Shown here: positions 5,639 through 9,597 of the stretch, one piece after another
Layout: every line of letters starts with the position of its first letter
How positions within the stretch are numbered: position 1 is the first letter of the stretch
Source of the DNA: Actinomycetes bacterium
GTDB taxonomy: Bacteria; Actinomycetota; Acidimicrobiia; Acidimicrobiales; Bog-793
DNA length: 9,597 nucleotides
Assembly (NCBI GenBank): GCA_021785095.1
Contig: JAJYGM010000127.1
Location: forward strand, 1 to 9,597
Reading direction: 5' to 3'
Position numbers and translations under genes: made by a program
Notes under the pieces: model-generated
Seen by the model: only the letters and a program-made list of their open reading frames with translations
Database searches by the model: none
Told to the model about the DNA's origin: nothing

Positions 5639-8600
5639 GTGCCGACGGACGCGGCGAGGATCGCGATTCCGGAATTCGAGCTCGTGGAGGAGCTCGGGCG
5701 GGGAGCAACCACCGCCGTCTATCGCGCGCTGCGAGCGGGCAGGGAGTACGCCGTCAAGGTGAAGGAGCTGTCGGGCCCCGACGACCCGGCACGCTTCAAC
5801 TTCCGGCGGGAGGCTGCGATCCTCGCCGCGATCCGGCATCCCTGCCTCGGCAAGGTCTACGAGCTCGGCGACGACGGCCGGGTCGCCTACCTCGTCATGG
5901 AGCTCATCGGCGGTCAGACGCTCGCCGAGCTGCTCGCGAGTGAGGGTGCACTCGGCGAGCCCCAGGCGATCGCCATCGTGTGCGACGTCGCCTCGGCCCT
6001 CGACGCCGCCCACCGCGTCGGCCTCGTCCACCGCGACGTGGCACCGCGCAACATCGTCATCCGTGAGGACGGAACGGCCGTCCTCATCGACTTCGGCCTC
6101 GCGACGCCGACCGGGACCCGTCAACCCGACGACGCGGTCGTCGGCACCCTGCTGTACAGCGCGCCCGAGCAGACCGGCATGGTCCGGCGCCCGGTCGATC
6201 GTCGCTCCGACCTGTACTCGCTTGGCGCGGTCCTCTTCGAGTGCCTGACCGGTCGGCCGCCGTTCGACTCCGCCGACGCCGGAGAGGTCGTCCGGATGCA
6301 CGCGGTGTCTTTTGCTCCCGACGTGCGCAGCCTGCGGGAGGGCGTCTCGCCACAAGTGAGCCGGATCGTCGAGCGGCTACTCGCGAAGGACCCGGACGAC
6401 CGCTACTGGAACGCCTCATCCCTGCTGTTTGACCTCTCGGCCCTCCGGCGCGGGACCCTCGCCGCCGACGCGCCCCTCGGCCACGCGATCGTCGACGACC
6501 CCGGATACGCCGAGACGGCGATCGTCGGGCGCGACGACGAGCTCGCGGCGCTCGCCGAGATGTTGAACGAGACGCGCGAGACGAGCTCCGGCGCCGCCGT
6601 CCTCATCGAGTCCGAGCCGGGAGCGGGCAAGACGAGGCTCGCCGAAGAGTTGGTACGTGCAGCCAGGGCAGGAGGCGTCGCGGTGGTCCAGGCCCACCTC
6701 ACGCCGGACCACCCGGGACCGATCGGGCCGCTCGCGCAAGGGGTCGGCCGCTTCCTGGCGGACCTCGAGATCCGCGATCCCGAGGAGCTGCGCCGGCTCA
6801 CGACACAGCTGCAGCTTGCCGAGCCTGGCACGGCAAGCTCCCTCGCCGGCCTCTCGTCAGAGCTCGACCGCTACCTGGCCCGGCCGGGCGAGGGCGTTGA
6901 CGGCGGCTGGCACGAGTTCGCCGTCATCGAGGCAGCGCACCTCTTGACGGCACTGGCGATGGCCAGTCCGAACGCCATGCTCCTCGTGGTCGACAACGCC
7001 CATCTCGCCGACGACGCCACCCAGCGGGTCCTCGCCTACATGGCCCCCGAGCTCGAACGGCTTCCGCTGCTCGTGGTGCTCACGGCGAGAAACGACCGCG
7101 CCACCCATCCCACCCTCAACCACCTCCGGGAAGCGCTTGCCGAGAGCATGCGGCGGCGCATGGAGCTGCCCGCACTCTCCGACGAGCAGATCCAGCAGAT
7201 CCTCCGGCGCCAGCTCGGCGGCGACACGCTCGACGCGAACCTGTCGACCGAGATCACGATCCGGGCGAACGGCAACCCCGCCGCCGCCATCGAGTACCTC
7301 CGCTCCGCTCTCGACGCGGGTGTGCTGCGGCCGAGCTGGGGGACGTTCTCGGTCGACTCAGAAGCGCTCGCCAACCTCGATCTGCCGACAGACGTGCTCG
7401 GACTGGCGCTACGTCGTCTCGAATCGCTCCGTCCCTCCACCCGGTGGCTGTTGACGGAGGCGGCGGTGATCGGGGCCCGTTTCGCCCCCGAGTTGCTGGC
7501 AACGATCACGCAGTGGCCGCTCGGCGACATCCACGTCGCTCTCGGCGAGGCGGCGCGGCACCGCGTCATCGAGCCGTACGGCGCGGACCGGTACAGCTTC
7601 CTCCACGAGGGCGTGCGCGAGACGCTGCTCTCGGCGCTCGACCTGGAAGCCGGGCGCCGGGCGCACCAGTTGCTCGCCCGGGCGCTCGAGGACTCCGGCG
7701 ACACCCGCCCCGAGGCCGTCTACGACCTCGCCCGGCACTACGCCCTCGGCGAGGTGGAGGCCGAGCCGGTGAAGGCGTTTCAGGCGAACTACCGGGCGGC
7801 GCGGCTCGCGCTGTCGGCGCAGGCGGACGAGGAGGCGCTCGCGTTCTTCGCTGCCTCCGACTCGATCGCCGAGGAGTGCTCGCTCCCGGTCGACGGCACG
7901 TTCCACGCCGACTACGGAAACGCCCTCGCTCGGGGCCACGACGTGGCAGCAGCACTCGAACGTTACGAACGGGCGCTCAGCCTCGAGCCCGGCGGTGCGC
8001 AGGCGGCGCGCGTTCACGAGGCGATGGCGCGCGTGTACTTCGCGCACGGTGACGGGGAGCGGTCTCTCGCACAGGCCCGGAGAGGTCTCGCCGTCATCGG
8101 CAAGGCGCTGCCGCGAAACAGAGTGGGGCTCTTCGTCACGAGCATCGCCTACTGCCTGTTGGCGGCGTTGGTCGGTGTCACGAGGATCGGTTTCGGGCGG
8201 GCACCAGCCGCGTCACGCGAACGTCTCAGGCTGCAGTGCCGCCTGCTCGAGTACGCCGGGTACGCGGCGAACCAGGAGCACCGCTCCGGGATGGAGATCG
8301 CCGTTGCGATCCGGGCAACCCTGCCGGCGAACCGGATCGGGCACTCGCGCGAGTACGTCGCCGTCTACTCGGCTCTCGGCTCGCTGTTCGCTCAGATCCG
8401 GTTGATCCACCTCGCCCGCTGGACGGCACGCCACGTACGCCGCGTCGCCGACGCCACGGGCGACCCGCACGCCCGGGCGCACGCCAGGCTCGTGGAGGGG
8501 ATCAGCCTCGAGTTCCAGGGCGAGTCGGTCCGTTCGGAGCAGCTGCTAGCCGAGACCCTCCGTGAGGACTCCCGGTGGCTCTCGGCGGGCGAGATGTCGA

Positions 8601-9597
8601 CAGGCGTGCTCCAGCTGTGCCTGAGCCTCGCCCTGCGGGGCCGCGTCCTCGAGGAGGTCACGTGGCTCGACCAGGCGCTCGCGCGCGGGCGCCCGGTCGG
8701 GCAGAACGGTGAGCAGGACGTGCGCGCCTTCGACTTCGTGGGCATCGCGCTGGCCGGCTTCCTCGACCAGCCGAGCGCCGGCCTCGAGCGGATCCGCCGC
8801 GTGAGCGAGCACTTCGAGAGCCAGCCTCCGAGCCGCGTCACCCTGGCGGCGTACCAGCTCGCGCTCACGAGCTTCCACTTCGGCTCGAACGAGCTCGGCG
8901 AGCCGTTCGAAGAGGCGGTCGCGAGGTTCCACTCCGCCAAGCTCCCGCCGTGGAACTGCCCGTACGCATTCTCGGCCTTCTGGGCAATCCAGGCATTCGG
9001 GCGCGTCGGCCAGCTGCTCTCAGCCGGTGAGGAGGAGCGTCGCAAGCGACGTCGACGGGCGCGGCGGGCCGTGCGCCAGATGGGGATCGCCGCCCGGACA
9101 CCTCTTCTCAAGGCGTACCACCTCGCCGCCAGGGCCGGCTACCTCGTCGCAGTCGGACGCCACAGGAAGGCCTTGCCCCTCGTCACTCGTGCACAGTCAC
9201 TCCTCATCGGTCAGGACGCGCCCGGTGTCGAGGTCGCGCTCGCGATGGCGCGTTCGCGGGCACTCGCAGGCGTCGGTTTCGAGCAGGAGGCCGAGCGGAC
9301 CGCGATCACCGCCAGCCGCCTCGCCGAGGACCTCGGCCTGTCCGCTTTCGTCCGGTGGATCCAGCCGCCGGATCTCCGGACGGCTCCGGCGTCGCGGAGG
9401 CCGGCCTCGCGGTCGGTGGCGATCGCCGGGCACAGACCCACGAGCGGCGATGACAGCGGCGGCGGCGCCAAAGACAGCGGAGACGGGAACAACGGTGACG
9501 GCAGACTCGGCGGCGCCAGGCGCCGGCACCAGGCGCGCGAGCGGGTCTCGCACCAGTATCTGCACACGGCAGGGGCGGGAGGCGGAGGCGCAGGTCC
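5639..9597 (+). CDS. Giant Ser/Thr protein kinase - AAA ATPase - TPR-like regulator, truncated by the window edge
   Basis: 1319 codons are open with no stop before the edge, so the C-terminus is missing. The GTG at 5639 is the only start that keeps the whole kinase domain, since an in-frame TGA lies at 5618-5620. The kinase domain (about 13-272) has the glycine loop GRGATTAV (20-27), K40, E58, HRD (131-133), N138, DFG (151-153), APE (175-177) and D191, so it should be active; the catalytic loop reads HRDVAPRN, with Ala in place of the usual Lys. An AAA_16-like ATPase follows (about 295-520): IVGRDDEL at 295-302, Walker A SEPGAGKT (325-332) and Walker B LLVVDNAHLAD (D452). A winged-helix-like part contains YSFLHEGVRETLL (652 on), then a long helical TPR-like region (about 695-1225), then a Gly/Ser/Arg-rich stretch (about 1246-1319). 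The order recalls PknK-type and kinase-ATPase-sensor proteins, whose C-terminus may be a HTH, GAF, histidine kinase or GGDEF module. Inputs and targets are unknown. Confidence 0.93.
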   Translation, partial: MPTDAARIAIPEFELVEELGRGATTAVYRALRAGREYAVKVKELSGPDDPARFNFRREAAILAAIRHPCLGKVYELGDDGRVAYLVMELIGGQTLAELLASEGALGEPQAIAIVCDVASALDAAHRVGLVHRDVAPRNIVIREDGTAVLIDFGLATPTGTRQPDDAVVGTLLYSAPEQTGMVRRPVDRRSDLYSLGAVLFECLTGRPPFDSADAGEVVRMHAVSFAPDVRSLREGVSPQVSRIVERLLAKDPDDRYWNASSLLFDLSALRRGTLAADAPLGHAIVDDPGYAETAIVGRDDELAALAEMLNETRETSSGAAVLIESEPGAGKTRLAEELVRAARAGGVAVVQAHLTPDHPGPIGPLAQGVGRFLADLEIRDPEELRRLTTQLQLAEPGTASSLAGLSSELDRYLARPGEGVDGGWHEFAVIEAAHLLTALAMASPNAMLLVVDNAHLADDATQRVLAYMAPELERLPLLVVLTARNDRATHPTLNHLREALAESMRRRMELPALSDEQIQQILRRQLGGDTLDANLSTEITIRANGNPAAAIEYLRSALDAGVLRPSWGTFSVDSEALANLDLPTDVLGLALRRLESLRPSTRWLLTEAAVIGARFAPELLATITQWPLGDIHVALGEAARHRVIEPYGADRYSFLHEGVRETLLSALDLEAGRRAHQLLARALEDSGDTRPEAVYDLARHYALGEVEAEPVKAFQANYRAARLALSAQADEEALAFFAASDSIAEECSLPVDGTFHADYGNALARGHDVAAALERYERALSLEPGGAQAARVHEAMARVYFAHGDGERSLAQARRGLAVIGKALPRNRVGLFVTSIAYCLLAALVGVTRIGFGRAPAASRERLRLQCRLLEYAGYAANQEHRSGMEIAVAIRATLPANRIGHSREYVAVYSALGSLFAQIRLIHLARWTARHVRRVADATGDPHARAHARLVEGISLEFQGESVRSEQLLAETLREDSRWLSAGEMSTGVLQLCLSLALRGRVLEEVTWLDQALARGRPVGQNGEQDVRAFDFVGIALAGFLDQPSAGLERIRRVSEHFESQPPSRVTLAAYQLALTSFHFGSNELGEPFEEAVARFHSAKLPPWNCPYAFSAFWAIQAFGRVGQLLSAGEEERRKRRRRARRAVRQMGIAARTPLLKAYHLAARAGYLVAVGRHRKALPLVTRAQSLLIGQDAPGVEVALAMARSRALAGVGFEQEAERTAITASRLAEDLGLSAFVRWIQPPDLRTAPASRRPASRSVAIAGHRPTSGDDSGGGAKDSGDGNNGDGRLGGARRRHQARERVSHQYLHTAGAGGGGAG

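Noticed and set aside
4210..5712. Minus-strand frame (500 codons) opposite the GH18 gene
   Set aside because: No recognisable domain; the plus strand has a complete GH18 signature and signal peptide.
5571..5762. Possible leaderless GTG small gene directly after the TATGCT box, overlapping the start of the kinase gene out of frame
   Set aside because: The 63-codon product is Arg/Ser/Gly-rich with no signal or motif. The position 8 bases after the -10-like hexamer is suggestive, but a GTG in this GC-rich context is easily chance.
5492..6355. Minus-strand frame (287 codons) opposite the kinase domain
   Set aside because: The plus strand carries an intact kinase with all core residues in order; the antisense translation has no motif.
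7409..8047. Frames on both strands inside the kinase-ATPase region, such as 7409-8047 minus and 7444-8052 plus
   Set aside because: They overlap the continuous kinase-ATPase frame, which reads without interruption from 5639, and their translations are Arg/Gly/Ala-rich shadows.
9038..9051. Perfect 6-base inverted repeat with a 2-base loop as a regulatory hairpin
   Set aside because: It lies inside the coding frame in an Arg-codon cluster and has no T-run, so a by-product of codon choice is the simpler explanation.
1..9597. CRISPR arrays, tRNA genes, insertion sequences, toxin-antitoxin or phage-defence loci
   Set aside because: No spaced direct repeats, tRNA-like cloverleaf, transposase, terminal repeats or typical defence domains were seen. 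The PIN domain is fused to membrane helices and TRAM with no antitoxin gene, so it is not a VapC-type toxin.

Overview
The window is GC-rich throughout (strong G/C third-position bias in every gene) and looks like chromosomal DNA of an actinobacterium. The evidence is a three-subunit (alpha1/alpha2/beta) proton-translocating transhydrogenase, a membrane-anchored PIN-TRAM protein, promoter-like TANNNT hexamers placed 6-9 bases before start codons that lack Shine-Dalgarno sequences, and a very large Ser/Thr kinase-ATPase. I cannot name the genus. There are no tRNAs, rRNAs, CRISPR arrays, insertion sequences or prophage genes. Coding density is very high and no gene-free stretch reaches 300 bases.

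Layout. (1) 41-3074, plus strand: a tight operon pntAA-pntAB-pntB, each junction an ATGA overlap, encoding the complete membrane transhydrogenase that couples hydride transfer between NAD(H) and NADP(H) to proton movement. (2) 3061-4125, minus strand: a PIN-TRAM protein with four N-terminal membrane segments. It converges on pntB, the two coding ends overlapping by 14 bases. (3) 4126-4242: a compact divergent promoter region. (4) 4243-5520, plus strand: an exported, probably lipid-anchored, glycoside hydrolase family 18 protein. (5) 5521-5638: a 118-base spacer with one promoter-like hexamer. (6) 5639 to the right edge, plus strand: an open reading frame of at least 1319 codons that starts with GTG and has no stop before the window ends. 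It encodes a protein kinase domain, then an AAA-type ATPase domain, then a long helical TPR-like region, then a low-complexity linker leading to an unseen C-terminus.

The genes appear to be three unrelated transcription units rather than one pathway: redox balance (pnt), a membrane PIN-TRAM protein, and a cell-surface hydrolase followed by a signalling giant. I do not see a clearly new multi-gene system. The points most worth a second look are the kinase-ATPase with several off-consensus catalytic motifs and an unknown output domain, the PIN domain that has lost a metal-binding acidic residue, the placement of the channel histidine in the transhydrogenase, the long acidic tail on PntAB, and the repeated TAYGCT promoter-like motif.
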